Origin: JAVJUV01 sp040220415
GTDB taxonomy: Bacteria > Pseudomonadota > Alphaproteobacteria > Rhodobacterales > Rhodobacteraceae
Length of the DNA stretch: 64,000 nucleotides
Reading direction: 5' to 3'
Assembly: GCA_040220415.1 (NCBI GenBank)
Contig: JAVJUV010000092.1
Span: 4,918-68,917, forward strand
Every line of letters begins with the position of its first letter. Position 1 is the first letter of the stretch. The notes beneath the pieces are model-generated. The model had not been told where the DNA came from and did not search any database. It worked only from the letters and a program-made list of their open reading frames with translations. Both the position numbers and the translations under genes were made by a program. This document shows, piece by piece, positions 24,873 through 33,565 of this stretch.

Positions 24873-26444
24873 GTGAGCAAGGTGAAGACGGCGGGCGAGG
24901 CCGTGGCCCTGATACCAGACAATGCCGTGGTCGCGGTCAGCTCGTCCAGCGGGCTGGGCTGCCCCGATGCCGTTCTGGCGGCACTGGGCGCGCGCTTCGA
25001 GGCGACGGGATCGCCGCGTGACCTGACGTCGGTCCACCCCATCGCCGCCGGCGACATGTTCGGCACAAAGGGCGTCGACCATATCGCCCGGCCCGGCTGC
25101 CTGAAGAAGATCATCGGTGGCAGCTATCCGTCCGGCCCCACCAAGGCCGACCCGCCGCTGATCTGGCAGATGATCGCGAGAAACGAGGTCGCGGCCTACA
25201 ACGTCCCCTCGGGCATCGTGTTCGACATGCTGCGCGAGGGCGCCGGCAAGCGGCCCGGCGTGCTGACCAAGGTCGGGATGGACACCTTCGTCGACCCGGA
25301 CCAGGACGGTTGCGCGATGAACGATGCGGCAAGGGCCGAGCCGATCGTGCGGCACGAGACATTCGATGGGGAAGACTGGTTGTATTTCAAGGCGTTGCAG
25401 CCGGATGTTGCGATCATCCGGGCGACCACGTCGGACCAGCGGGGGAACCTGAGCTTCGAAAGCGAAGGCGCCTATCTAGGCGCGATGGAGATGGCGCTGG
25501 CCGCCCACAACTCGGGCGGTTTCGTCATCGCGCAGGTGCGCCGCGTGGCCCGCAACGGCTCGATCCGGCCGCATGACGTGCATGTGCCGGGGATCCTGGT
25601 GGATCACGTCGTGGAAGCGCCCGACATGCTTCAGACGACGGGCACGCCCTACGATCCGGCGATCTCGGGCGAGTTGATCCGGCCGCTGGACAGTTTCCAC
25701 CTGATGGAATTCGGGGTGCAGAAGGTCATCGCGCGGCGCGTCGCGCAGGAAATCCGGAACGGCTGGGCGGTGAACATCGGGTTCGGCGTTTCGGCCAATG
25801 TGCCGCGCATCTTTCTTGAGGAAGATCAGCACGGCAAGGCGACCTGGGTCATCGAACAGGGTGCCGTGGGCGGCATCCCGCTTCTGGATTTCAAGTTCGG
25901 CTGTTCGGCCAATGCCGAGGCTTTCGTGACCTCGCCGCACCAGTTCGCCTATTTCCAGGCGGGCGGGTTCGACTGCTCGCTTCTGTCGTTCCTGGAAATC
26001 GGCGCGGACGGGTCGGTGAACGTCTCGCGGCTGGCGGCCACGCCACACCGGACCGCCGGCGCGGGCGGCTTTGTCGACATCACGGCGCGCGCGAAGCGGA
26101 TCGTCTTTTCCGGCACCTTCAACGCGGGCGCGAAAATGCGCGTCGAGGACGGGCGGATCGTGATCGACAAGGAAGGGCATACGGCCAAGATCGTGCCAAA
26201 GGTCGATCACGTCTCGTTCTCGGGGAAGCGCGCGCTGGTGCAGGGGCAGAAGGCGAAGTACATTACCGAGCGCTGCGTGATCGAACTGAGGGAGGATGGT
26301 TTGACGGTGACGGAAATTGCGCCGGGACTGGATCCTGAACGCGACGTGCTTGGGCAAAGCGCCACGCCGCTGCGGGTTTCGCCCGACCTGCGCGAGATGG
26401 ATGCAGCCCTGTTCCGGCCGGAACCGTTCGGGTTGTCCCTGTGA
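24873..26444 (+). CDS. family I CoA-transferase (acetate/propionate CoA-transferase-like)
   Basis: A 523-residue protein with both CoA-transferase halves in one chain, as in propionate and acetate CoA-transferases. It would move CoA from a donor such as acetyl- or succinyl-CoA to a pathway acid. The N-terminal half has SSSGLGCPDAVLAAL. The C-terminal half has the region of the catalytic Glu (WVIEQGAVGGIPLLDFKFG) and FVDITARAKRIVFSGTF. I chose GTG 24873, 7 nt after GGAGGG, over ATG 24858, which has none. Its stop overlaps the start of the enoyl-CoA hydratase-like gene (GTGA). It is the activation step of the TetR-linked cluster. Confidence 0.88.
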   Translation: MSKVKTAGEAVALIPDNAVVAVSSSSGLGCPDAVLAALGARFEATGSPRDLTSVHPIAAGDMFGTKGVDHIARPGCLKKIIGGSYPSGPTKADPPLIWQMIARNEVAAYNVPSGIVFDMLREGAGKRPGVLTKVGMDTFVDPDQDGCAMNDAARAEPIVRHETFDGEDWLYFKALQPDVAIIRATTSDQRGNLSFESEGAYLGAMEMALAAHNSGGFVIAQVRRVARNGSIRPHDVHVPGILVDHVVEAPDMLQTTGTPYDPAISGELIRPLDSFHLMEFGVQKVIARRVAQEIRNGWAVNIGFGVSANVPRIFLEEDQHGKATWVIEQGAVGGIPLLDFKFGCSANAEAFVTSPHQFAYFQAGGFDCSLLSFLEIGADGSVNVSRLAATPHRTAGAGGFVDITARAKRIVFSGTFNAGAKMRVEDGRIVIDKEGHTAKIVPKVDHVSFSGKRALVQGQKAKYITERCVIELREDGLTVTEIAPGLDPERDVLGQSATPLRVSPDLREMDAALFRPEPFGLSL

Positions 26445-27223
26445 CAACTTCACCGCGTATCCATCTTGAAACCAAAGGCGGAATCGCCTGGCTGAAACTT
26501 TGCCGTCCGGACAAGCTGAACGCGCTGGACGCCGCGATGGTGGATGAACTGGCGCTTCGCTGCCGCGAGTTCGAGCGGAGCGATGCCCGCGTCGTCATCC
26601 TGTCGGGCGAAGGCAAGGCGTTTTCGGCCGGCGGCGATATCGAGGCCTGGTCGGGAGAGACGCCCGAGGTCTTCGGGCGCCACTGGGTGCGCGAGGGGCA
26701 CGCCGCTTTCGACGCGCTTGCCCGGCTGCGCCAGCCGGTCATCGCGGTTCTGGACGGGCACGCGCTTGGCGGCGGGCTGGAGCTGGCGGCCTGTGCGGAC
26801 CTCAGGATCGCCGAGGCGCATGTGAAGATCGGTCAGCCCGAAACCGGCCTTGGGATCATACCGGGCTGGTCGGGCACGCAGCGCGCGGTGCGCCGGTTCG
26901 GCGCGCAGGCGGTTCGCCGGATGGCGGTTTTCGGCGACGTGTTTTCGGCCGAGGAAGCCCTGGCACTTGGCATCGTCGATCGGGTCGTGCCGACAGGCGC
27001 GGCGATGGCGGCGGCGGAAGAGGCCGCGCGGCGCGTGCTGGCACGCGGGCCAAGGGCGACCGAACTGACCAAGATGCTGATCCTGGCGGCCGAGGGGGAA
27101 GACCGCGAACGCGTTCTGGAATCGCTCGCGGGCGCGCTGGCCGCAGGCTCGGACGACCTGAAGGAGGGCCTGGCGGCATTCCGCGAGAAACGCCCCGCCC
27201 GTTTTGGAGCGGATGAAGAATGA
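26441..27223 (+). CDS. enoyl-CoA hydratase/isomerase-family protein
   Basis: A 260-residue crotonase-fold protein acting on a CoA ester. The oxyanion-hole segments FSAGGDIEAW and GHALGGGLELA are present, as is the first catalytic Glu region GQPETGLGIIPGWSGTQ. By eye, the second catalytic Glu of true hydratases (in the helix after GTQR) is replaced, the stretch reading GAQAVRRMAVFGD. It may therefore be an isomerase, hydrolase or lyase rather than a standard hydratase. The start is GTG, overlapping the previous stop. Its own stop overlaps the Dabb gene (ATGA). Confidence 0.85.
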   Translation: MTTSPRIHLETKGGIAWLKLCRPDKLNALDAAMVDELALRCREFERSDARVVILSGEGKAFSAGGDIEAWSGETPEVFGRHWVREGHAAFDALARLRQPVIAVLDGHALGGGLELAACADLRIAEAHVKIGQPETGLGIIPGWSGTQRAVRRFGAQAVRRMAVFGDVFSAEEALALGIVDRVVPTGAAMAAAEEAARRVLARGPRATELTKMLILAAEGEDRERVLESLAGALAAGSDDLKEGLAAFREKRPARFGADEE

Positions 27224-27531
27224 TACGCCATCTTGTTGCCTTGAAATTCAAAAATGGCATCAGCGACGAGACGAAGCAGGGCCTTTACGCCGATCTGGAG
27301 GGACTGGGTTCGCGGATCGACGGCATCCTTGATTTCCAGTCGCGGGCGAACGTCAGCGTCGAGGATCCGCTGGTCCGGGGGTTCCGGGATCTGTTCTGGT
27401 TCGACTTTCGCGACGTTCATGTCCGCGACCGCTATCTCGAAGACGAGGTTCACAAGGCGATCGGGGGACGCATCGTAGCCGAACTGGAGGGCGGCGCGGA
27501 CGGCGTGTTCGTGATGGATTTCGAAGTCTGA
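27220..27531 (+). CDS. Dabb-domain (stress-responsive A/B barrel) protein
   Basis: A 103-residue dimeric alpha/beta-barrel domain: it opens with IRHLVALKFKNGISDE, containing the conserved His, and ends with GVFVMDFEV. Dabb proteins include polyketide cyclases and small hydrolases or isomerases that use His/Tyr pairs, while many have no known role. Translationally coupled to the enoyl-CoA hydratase-like gene, it probably acts on an unstable keto or lactone intermediate of the same pathway. That role is inference. Confidence 0.8.
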   Translation: MIRHLVALKFKNGISDETKQGLYADLEGLGSRIDGILDFQSRANVSVEDPLVRGFRDLFWFDFRDVHVRDRYLEDEVHKAIGGRIVAELEGGADGVFVMDFEV

Positions 27532-27540
27532 GGCCGGGGC

Positions 27541-27996
27541 CTAGCGCTGGACCATCAGCAGGTTCGTGCCTTTCTGGACGATCTCGCCGCCTGCCCTTTC
27601 AACGTCGAACCCAAGACGAAGAATGCCGCGATCCCGGCGGGTTACGGGGCGTTTCTCAAGCAATGTGATATGCGCGGCGAGGACATCGCCGATGAACACC
27701 GGCCTGGCGAAGGTCCAGTCCCAGCCGAGCGAGGCGACAGCCCGGAACTGCGCGCCGGCCTGGTTCTTCAGGCCGTCGACCAGCGACAGGACCAGGAGGC
27801 CGTGCGCGACGCGCGCCGGAAATCCGAGCGCGCGGGCGGCCGCGTCGTCCATGTGGATGGCGAAACGGTCGCCCGTCAGGTCGGCGAAAGCGTCGATGGC
27901 CGCTGCCGTCACCGTGCAGGTTCCGGTCTTTACCCTGTCACCGACGGCCAGGTCGTCGAAGCCGTAGACGCCGGGGGCCAGAAGCGAGCCGGTCAT
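27541..27996 (-). CDS. MaoC-like hot-dog dehydratase
   Basis: A 151-residue single hot-dog domain of the MaoC/(R)-enoyl-CoA hydratase type. The catalytic Asp/His pair lies in LTGDRFAIHMDDAAA, followed by GFPARVAHGLL. I chose ATG 27996, which overlaps the stop of the upstream aldo/keto reductase (ATGA); the longer frame adds nothing protein-like. It faces the Dabb gene, 9 nt away. Together with the crotonase-fold protein the cluster has two hydratase-type activities, perhaps of opposite stereochemistry. Confidence 0.85.
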   Translation of the reverse strand: MTGSLLAPGVYGFDDLAVGDRVKTGTCTVTAAAIDAFADLTGDRFAIHMDDAAARALGFPARVAHGLLVLSLVDGLKNQAGAQFRAVASLGWDWTFARPVFIGDVLAAHITLLEKRPVTRRDRGILRLGFDVERAGGEIVQKGTNLLMVQR

Positions 27997-29009
27997 GCCG
28001 GTGTGGGCGCGTCTTCGCGCAAGACGCCCTTTTTCTTCAGGTCGGCCCAGAAGTCCGCCGGGATCGGGTGGTCGAACCATGCGAGGTTCTTCTGTAGCTG
28101 GTCTACCGTTCGGGTGCCGGCGATAAAGCTGGGCACCGCCGGGTGCGCCACCACGAATTGCAGCGCCGCGGCGGGAAGCGGCACGTCGTATTCGGCGCAA
28201 ACGGTTTCGATCCGGCGGACCCTCTCGATGATGTCGGCGGATGCGGGCGCGTAGTTGTACTTGGCGCCCTCGACGGCGCCGGTGGCGAGGATGCCCGAGT
28301 TGAAGCCGCCGCCGACGACAACCGCCGCGCCGCGCTTTTCACAGAGCGGCAGGAACTGGTTCAGCGAATCCTGTTCCAGCAGCGTGTAGCGCCCGGCCAG
28401 CAGGAAGCAGTCGAAATCGCGGGCCTGAAGTGCCGCATGGCAGACTTCCCACTCGTTGACGCCGACGCCGATGGCCTTGACCACCCCTTGGTCGCGCAGA
28501 TCCGAAAGCGCCTTCCAGCAGCCGTCCATCGCCTGTTCGAAAACCTTCGGCTGGTCGGCGCCACGGGTGAAGACGTCGATATCATGGATGAAACAGATAT
28601 CCATGCGTTCGAGGTTCAGCCGCTGAAGGCTGTCCTCGATCGAGCGCATCGTGCCGGCGTAGGAATAGTCGAAATGCATCTGGAAGCGCCCGGCGTTGGT
28701 CCAGGGGGCATAGTCGATGTCCTGCCGGCGCGCGGGCTTGAGAATGCGGCCGACCTTGGAGGACAGGACGAAATCATCCCGGTTCTTCCATCGAAGCGAA
28801 TGGCCGGTGCGCAGTTCCGCCAGACCGTGCCCGTACATCGGTGCGGTGTCATAGTACCGGACGCCCGCGTCCCAGGCCTTCTGGAACATCGCGTCGGATG
28901 CCTGTTCGTCGATTTCGCGGAAGATGTTGCCCACCGGCGCCGTTCCGAACCCGAAGGCGGTGACTTCGAGATCGACGCGGCCGAACTTCATCTTCTGTGC
29001 CGGGTTCAT
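27993..29009 (-). CDS. aldo/keto reductase (D-threo-aldose/pyridoxal 4-dehydrogenase-like)
   Basis: A 338-residue aldo/keto reductase of the group containing L-fucose, D-threo-aldose and pyridoxal 4-dehydrogenases. Catalytic residues lie in YYDTAPMYGHG (Asp, Tyr), SSKVGR (Lys) and CFIHDID (His). Such enzymes typically oxidise a cyclic hemiacetal to a lactone, which may be the job here. I chose ATG 29009, 7 nt after AGAGG, over a TTG at 29024 that would run into the operator. Its promoter carries TetR-type site 4 and is divergent from the acyl-CoA dehydrogenase. Confidence 0.88.
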   Translation of the reverse strand: MNPAQKMKFGRVDLEVTAFGFGTAPVGNIFREIDEQASDAMFQKAWDAGVRYYDTAPMYGHGLAELRTGHSLRWKNRDDFVLSSKVGRILKPARRQDIDYAPWTNAGRFQMHFDYSYAGTMRSIEDSLQRLNLERMDICFIHDIDVFTRGADQPKVFEQAMDGCWKALSDLRDQGVVKAIGVGVNEWEVCHAALQARDFDCFLLAGRYTLLEQDSLNQFLPLCEKRGAAVVVGGGFNSGILATGAVEGAKYNYAPASADIIERVRRIETVCAEYDVPLPAAALQFVVAHPAVPSFIAGTRTVDQLQKNLAWFDHPIPADFWADLKKKGVLREDAPTPA

Positions 29010-29024
29010 GGTTATCCTCTTCAA

Positions 29025-29040
29025 GTAACTATTTGGTTAT
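29025..29040. promoter_or_regulatory. candidate TetR operator 4
   Basis: GTAACTATTTGGTTAT has arms GTAAC and GTTAT. It begins 16 nt upstream of the leftward aldo/keto reductase start. Confidence 0.55.
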
Positions 29041-29119
29041 ATAACAGTGCGAGCGGCCGGGCGGCAAGGAGATATTCGCTGACCCGCCCTATTGACCCGG
29101 CGACGGAAAAGCGCATAAA

Positions 29120-29135
29120 GTAACTATTCAGTTAC
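29120..29135. promoter_or_regulatory. candidate TetR operator 5
   Basis: GTAACTATTCAGTTAC has perfect arms GTAAC/GTTAC and ends 15 nt upstream of the acyl-CoA dehydrogenase ATG. It forms a mirror pair with operator 4. Confidence 0.6.
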
Positions 29136-29149
29136 CATTGGGGTCATCG

Positions 29150-30295
29150 ATGTACCTTAACGAGACTCACATCCAGGTCCGCGGCATGGTGCGCGAATTC
29201 GCCAACGGGGTGATCCGCCCCGCCGCGGAAGCGCTGGACCGCGACGAAAGCTTTCCCGCCGACATCTTCGACCAGATGGGCGCGTTGGGCCTGTTCGGCA
29301 TCGGCGTTCCCGAGGAAATGGGCGGACCGGGCTTCGACACGCTGACCTATGCGCTGGTGATGGAGGAATTGTCGCGCGGCTATGCGTCGATCGCCGATCA
29401 GTGCGGCCTGGTGGAGCTGATCTCGACGCTGCTGGTCCGGCACGGCACCGAGGCGCAGCGCGCCCGGATGCTGGCGGACATGATGTCGGCCAGGAGCCGG
29501 GTCGCCTATTGCATTACAGAACCCGAAGCCGGAACCGATGTGTCCGGCATCCGCACCGAGGCGGTTCGCGATGGCGATGGCTGGATTCTGAACGGCGGCA
29601 AGATCTGGATTCACAACGCGCCCGTCGCCGATTTCGGTTTTGTCCTGGCCCGCACGGACCGCGAGGCCGGGCATCGGGGCATGTCGATCTTCATCGTCGA
29701 TCTGCATTCGGCGGGTGTCGAACGGGGGCCGAAGGAGCACAAGATGGGGCAGCGCGCCAGCCAGGTCGGCGCCCTGAACTTCGCGGATGTGAAGTTGCCC
29801 GCCGACGCTTTGCTGGGCGAGGAAGGCCGGGGTTTCCACATGATGATGAGCGTGCTGGACAAGGGGCGCGTCGGCATCGCGGCACTGGCCGTCGGGATCG
29901 CGCAGGCCGGTCTGGAAGCGGCCGTCGACTATGCCGGGCAACGCAAGCAGTTCAAGAAGCCGATCGCCGAGTTTCAGGGGGTTCAGTGGCTTCTGGCGGA
30001 CATGGCGACCGATATCGAGGCGGCGCGCCTGCTGGTGCATTCGGCCGCCGCCAGGATCGACGGGGGCACGGACCCGACCAGGGCCTGTTCGATGGCGAAG
30101 TGCTTTGCCAGCGACATGGCGGTTGCGCGAACCGCCGATGCCGTGCAGGTCTTTGGCGGGTCAGGCTATATCCGGGGGTTCGAGGTGGAACGGCTGTATC
30201 GCGACGCGAAGATCACGCAGATCTACGAGGGCACGAACCAGATTCAGCGCATGATCATCGCCCGCGAACTGATCAAACACGGGGCGGCGGCATGA
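29150..30295 (+). CDS. acyl-CoA dehydrogenase
   Basis: A 381-residue FAD-dependent acyl-CoA dehydrogenase introducing an alpha,beta double bond and passing electrons to ETF. Features: the FAD/substrate segment YCITEPEAGTDVSG, the FGGSGYIRGFEVERLYRDAK signature, and the catalytic Glu in QIYEGTNQIQRM. The length is that of short/medium-chain enzymes. I chose ATG 29150 (GGGG 6 nt before it) over a TTG at 29138. It overlaps the following SDR by 4 nt (ATGA). First gene of the second rightward operon of the cluster. Confidence 0.92.
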   Translation: MYLNETHIQVRGMVREFANGVIRPAAEALDRDESFPADIFDQMGALGLFGIGVPEEMGGPGFDTLTYALVMEELSRGYASIADQCGLVELISTLLVRHGTEAQRARMLADMMSARSRVAYCITEPEAGTDVSGIRTEAVRDGDGWILNGGKIWIHNAPVADFGFVLARTDREAGHRGMSIFIVDLHSAGVERGPKEHKMGQRASQVGALNFADVKLPADALLGEEGRGFHMMMSVLDKGRVGIAALAVGIAQAGLEAAVDYAGQRKQFKKPIAEFQGVQWLLADMATDIEAARLLVHSAAARIDGGTDPTRACSMAKCFASDMAVARTADAVQVFGGSGYIRGFEVERLYRDAKITQIYEGTNQIQRMIIARELIKHGAAA

Positions 30296-31062
30296 GCGGT
30301 CAGGTCGCGCTTGTCACCGGATCGAGCCGGGGCATCGGTCTTGGGGCCGCGCGGGCGCTGGCGCGGCAGGGGTTTTCGGTGGCGCTGAACGGCCCGTTCG
30401 ACGACGCCGAGCTTGCCGGGGCGGTCGAGGCGGTCAGGGCCGAGGGCGGCAAGGCCGCCGCCGTTGCCTTCGACGTCTCGGACCTGGCGGCCCACGAGAC
30501 GGCGCTTGCAAGGGTCGAGGACGACCTGGGGCCCCTGACCACGCTGGTCAACAATGCCGGTGTCGGCGTCCTGAGCCGGGGGGATCCGCTGGAGGTCAGC
30601 GCGGAAAGCTGGGACCGGTGCATGAGCGTCAACGCCAGGGCGGTGTTCTTCCTGACGCAGGCCTTCGCGGCGCGGCTTTTGGCCCGGGATCGCGATCCGG
30701 GCCTCTTTCACTCCGTCGTGACGGTCACGTCGGCGAATGCCGCGGCGGTCGCCGTGCCCCGGGCCGAGTATTGCGCCTCGAAGGCCGCCGCCGCGATGGC
30801 GACGCAGGCGTGGGCGGTGCGGCTGGGACCGGAGAACATCCATGTCTACGACGTGCGCCCCGGGCTGATCGCCACGGAGATGACGGCCCCGGTCATAGAA
30901 ACCTATGAGAAGCGGGCCAAGGATGGCCTGACGCTGCTGCCGCGCATCGGCACGCCGGAAGAGGTGGGCGAGATCATCGCGTCTTTGGCATCGGGTCGCC
31001 TGCCCTATACAACCGGCCAGGTCATTTCGGCGGATGCCGGTATGCTGGTCCCGAGATTCTGA
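30292..31062 (+). CDS. short-chain dehydrogenase/reductase (3-oxoacyl reductase-like)
   Basis: A 256-residue classical SDR with TGSSRGIG, NNAGVG, a Ser in TVTSANA and YCASK. It is of the 3-oxoacyl-reductase type and probably oxidises the 3-hydroxyacyl-CoA made by a hydratase in this cluster. Translationally coupled to the acyl-CoA dehydrogenase, and 8 nt before the DUF993 gene. Confidence 0.88.
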   Translation: MSGQVALVTGSSRGIGLGAARALARQGFSVALNGPFDDAELAGAVEAVRAEGGKAAAVAFDVSDLAAHETALARVEDDLGPLTTLVNNAGVGVLSRGDPLEVSAESWDRCMSVNARAVFFLTQAFAARLLARDRDPGLFHSVVTVTSANAAAVAVPRAEYCASKAAAAMATQAWAVRLGPENIHVYDVRPGLIATEMTAPVIETYEKRAKDGLTLLPRIGTPEEVGEIIASLASGRLPYTTGQVISADAGMLVPRF

Positions 31063-31070
31063 GGTCCGGA

Positions 31071-32219
31071 ATGAAGATTGCCCTGCCCGACGAAACCGGC
31101 GTGCTTCACGATTATCGCCTGACCGGGTCTCCGATCGAGCCCGTGAGGCTGGGACCCGATCCCGCGCGCGTCATCTTCTCGGCGGCCCACGTGGTGGCCG
31201 ACCCATTCACGGCAGGCGATCCGACCGGGCCCGCGAAGGTCGACTGGGACGCGACGATGGCGTTCCGCCGCTATCTGGTGGACCTGGGCCTGGGGATCGC
31301 CGAGGCGATGGATACCGCGCAGCGCGGCATGGGGCTGGATTGGCCGGGCGCGCATGAACTGATCAGGCGGACAACGGCCGAGTTGCCGGATGCGCTGGTG
31401 TTCAGCGGTTGCGGAACCGATCAGCTGGCGCCGGGCGACGCGAAATCGGTCGACGACGTGCGCCGGGCTTACCTGGAGCAGGTCGAGGCCGTCCAGAAAG
31501 CCGGCGGGCGGATCATCCTGATGGCGTCCCGCGCGCTTGCGAAGGTGGCGCGGTCGCCCGAGGATTATGTCTCGGTTTACGGCGATGTGCTGTCGGCCTG
31601 CGACCGGCCCGTCATTCTGCACTGGCTGGGCGAGATGTTCGACCCCGAGTTGGCCGGATACTGGGGCGGATCGGATTTCGAGGCGGCGATGGAGACGGCG
31701 CTGGCGGTCATCGGGCAGAATCTCGCGAAGGTCGACGGCATCAAGATCTCGCTTCTGGACAAGGACAAGGAGATCGCCATGCGCCGCCGCCTGCCGGACG
31801 GCGTGAAGATGTATACCGGCGACGACTTCAATTATCCGGAACTGATCGCGGGCGACGACCGGGGGTTTTCCCATGCCTTGCTGGGTATCTTCGATCCGCT
31901 GGCCGTCGCGGTCGGCAAGGCGGTGAGCCGGCTTGGCGAGGGCGATGTGGCGGGCTTTCGCGCGACGCTCGACCCGACCGTGCCGCTGTCGCGCCTGATC
32001 TTCCGCGCGCCGACGCAGCACTACAAGACCGGTGTCGTGTTCATGGCGTGGCTGAACGGATTCCAGGATCATTTCGTGATGCTGGGTGGGGCGCAGTCGA
32101 TGCGGCCCCTGCCCTATTTCACCGAGTGTTTCCGGCTGGCGGACCGGAACGGGCTGTTGCGCGACCCCGAGCTTGCGGTGGACCGGATGCGCGCGCTTCT
32201 GCGCCTTTACGGCGTCTGA
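31071..32219 (+). CDS. DUF993-family, dihydrodipicolinate-synthase-like protein
   Basis: A 382-residue protein I assign to DUF993, a branch of the DapA/aldolase TIM-barrel class I group. A Lys in VDGIKISLLDKDKE is placed like the Schiff-base Lys of that superfamily; GVKMYTGDDFNYPELI and LPYFTECFRLADRNGLL follow. No activity is established to my knowledge; aldol cleavage or a keto-acid step is plausible. Its last base is shared with the start of the sugar isomerase gene, so the two are tightly coupled. Confidence 0.8.
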   Translation: MKIALPDETGVLHDYRLTGSPIEPVRLGPDPARVIFSAAHVVADPFTAGDPTGPAKVDWDATMAFRRYLVDLGLGIAEAMDTAQRGMGLDWPGAHELIRRTTAELPDALVFSGCGTDQLAPGDAKSVDDVRRAYLEQVEAVQKAGGRIILMASRALAKVARSPEDYVSVYGDVLSACDRPVILHWLGEMFDPELAGYWGGSDFEAAMETALAVIGQNLAKVDGIKISLLDKDKEIAMRRRLPDGVKMYTGDDFNYPELIAGDDRGFSHALLGIFDPLAVAVGKAVSRLGEGDVAGFRATLDPTVPLSRLIFRAPTQHYKTGVVFMAWLNGFQDHFVMLGGAQSMRPLPYFTECFRLADRNGLLRDPELAVDRMRALLRLYGV

Positions 32220-33067
32220 TGCGCGACTTCTCGAACGATCATTCCGCGCTGGCGCTGAACACCGCAACGCTGGGTCACAACCTTGACGGGCACGGTGCGG
32301 GGTGGCCGCCGGAGCGGGTGATCGACGCCTGCGCGGAACGCGGGCTGGCGGGGATCGTGTTCTGGCGGCGCGAGATCGGGACCCGCGCGGTCGAGATCGG
32401 CGCGCGCGTGCGGGCGGCGGGCATGCAGGTCACGGGGCTGTGCCGGACACCCTATCTCGTCGGATCGGAGACGCCGGAGAAGATGATGGACGAGGCGAAG
32501 GCGTCTGTCGACATGGCCGCCGGGCTTGGCGCCCCGATCCTGACCCTTGTCAGCGGCGGCACCGAGTCGGGCACGAAGGGCGTGCGCGAGACGCAGAACA
32601 TCCTGGCGGACCGGGTGGCGGACCTGGCGCCCTATGCCGCCGAGCGGGGCGTGAGCCTGGCGCTGGAGCCCCTGAACCCGATGTTCGGCGGCAACCGCAC
32701 CTGCATGATGACCGTCCGTGACGCGCTGCGGGTCTGCGACATGGTGGATGCGCCGAATGTCGGCATCGCCGTCGACGTCTACCATGTCTGGTGGGACACG
32801 ACGCTGGCCGAAAGCTGCGCCGAGGCGGGAACCCGCATCCTTGGGTATCACCTGTGCGACTGGCTGGAGAACACGTCGGACATGCTGCTGGACCGGGGCA
32901 TGATGGGCGATGGCGTCGCCGATCTGAAGGCGATCCGACGGGCCGTCGAGGATGCGGGCTACGCAGGGGTCTGCGAGGTCGAGATATTCTCGGCCGCCAA
33001 CTGGTGGAAGCGCGATCCGGGCGAGGTTCTCGACACGATGATCGAGCGCTTTCGGGCGGTCTGCTGA
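32219..33067 (+). CDS. sugar phosphate isomerase/epimerase-family (TIM barrel) protein
   Basis: A 282-residue AP-endonuclease-2-type TIM barrel, as in inosose isomerase, hydroxypyruvate isomerase and 3-dehydroshikimate dehydratase. Metal-binding acids and His are visible in SLALEPLNPMF, AVDVYHVWWDT, GYHLCDWLE and CEVEIFSAANWW. The ATG uses the last A of the DUF993 stop. Pairing with DUF993 and with reductases suggests a sugar-like or cyclic hydroxylated intermediate. Confidence 0.85.
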   Translation: MRDFSNDHSALALNTATLGHNLDGHGAGWPPERVIDACAERGLAGIVFWRREIGTRAVEIGARVRAAGMQVTGLCRTPYLVGSETPEKMMDEAKASVDMAAGLGAPILTLVSGGTESGTKGVRETQNILADRVADLAPYAAERGVSLALEPLNPMFGGNRTCMMTVRDALRVCDMVDAPNVGIAVDVYHVWWDTTLAESCAEAGTRILGYHLCDWLENTSDMLLDRGMMGDGVADLKAIRRAVEDAGYAGVCEVEIFSAANWWKRDPGEVLDTMIERFRAVC

Positions 33068-33082
33068 GTGAGGGGGAAAAGC

Positions 33083-33511
33083 GTGAGCGATCCTGTCCGG
33101 AACGTGCCGGTCCTGACCTACGACGCGGCGGCGGCGCTGATGCACGAGGCCATCCGACACGCGCGCTCGAACGGCTGGTCAGTCGCCTGCGCGGTGGTCG
33201 ATCCCTGGGGTCAGATCCTGGCTTCGGGCCGGATGGACGGGGTTGCGCCGGCGGTTCTGGAGTTTGCGGCGGACAAGGCCTATACCTCGGCGCCGGGCCG
33301 CACGACCAAGGGCTTTTTCGAGCGGATGTCGTCGAGCGGCGACCTGACCCTTGGTCTTGGCAACCGCCCCCGGCTTTGCGCCTGGGAAGGTGGCCTGCCG
33401 ATCCGCTGCAGCGGTGTGCTGGTCGGGGCGATGGGCGTATCGGGCGCTGCCGGACACGAGGACGCCGCCTGCGGACAGGCGGCGCTGGAAAAGCTGGGTC
33501 TGGGCACCTAG
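33083..33511 (+). CDS. GlcG/HbpS-family (heme-degradation-associated) protein
   Basis: A 142-residue protein of the GlcG/HbpS family (PF03928 type), with VACAVVDPWGQILASGRMDG, FAADKAYTSAPG and the Gly-rich IRCSGVLVGAMGVSG. Members bind heme or cobalamin, or sit in glycolate and other catabolic operons without a defined role. I chose GTG 33083 because GAGGGGG lies about 7 nt before it; a GTG at 33068 is also in frame. It is the last gene of this catabolic run and has no secretion signal. Confidence 0.8.
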   Translation: MSDPVRNVPVLTYDAAAALMHEAIRHARSNGWSVACAVVDPWGQILASGRMDGVAPAVLEFAADKAYTSAPGRTTKGFFERMSSSGDLTLGLGNRPRLCAWEGGLPIRCSGVLVGAMGVSGAAGHEDAACGQAALEKLGLGT

Positions 33512-33565
33512 CCTGCGACCGGCCGCGAGCGATCTGCGACACTACTTTCACAAGTTTCGCCTTGA

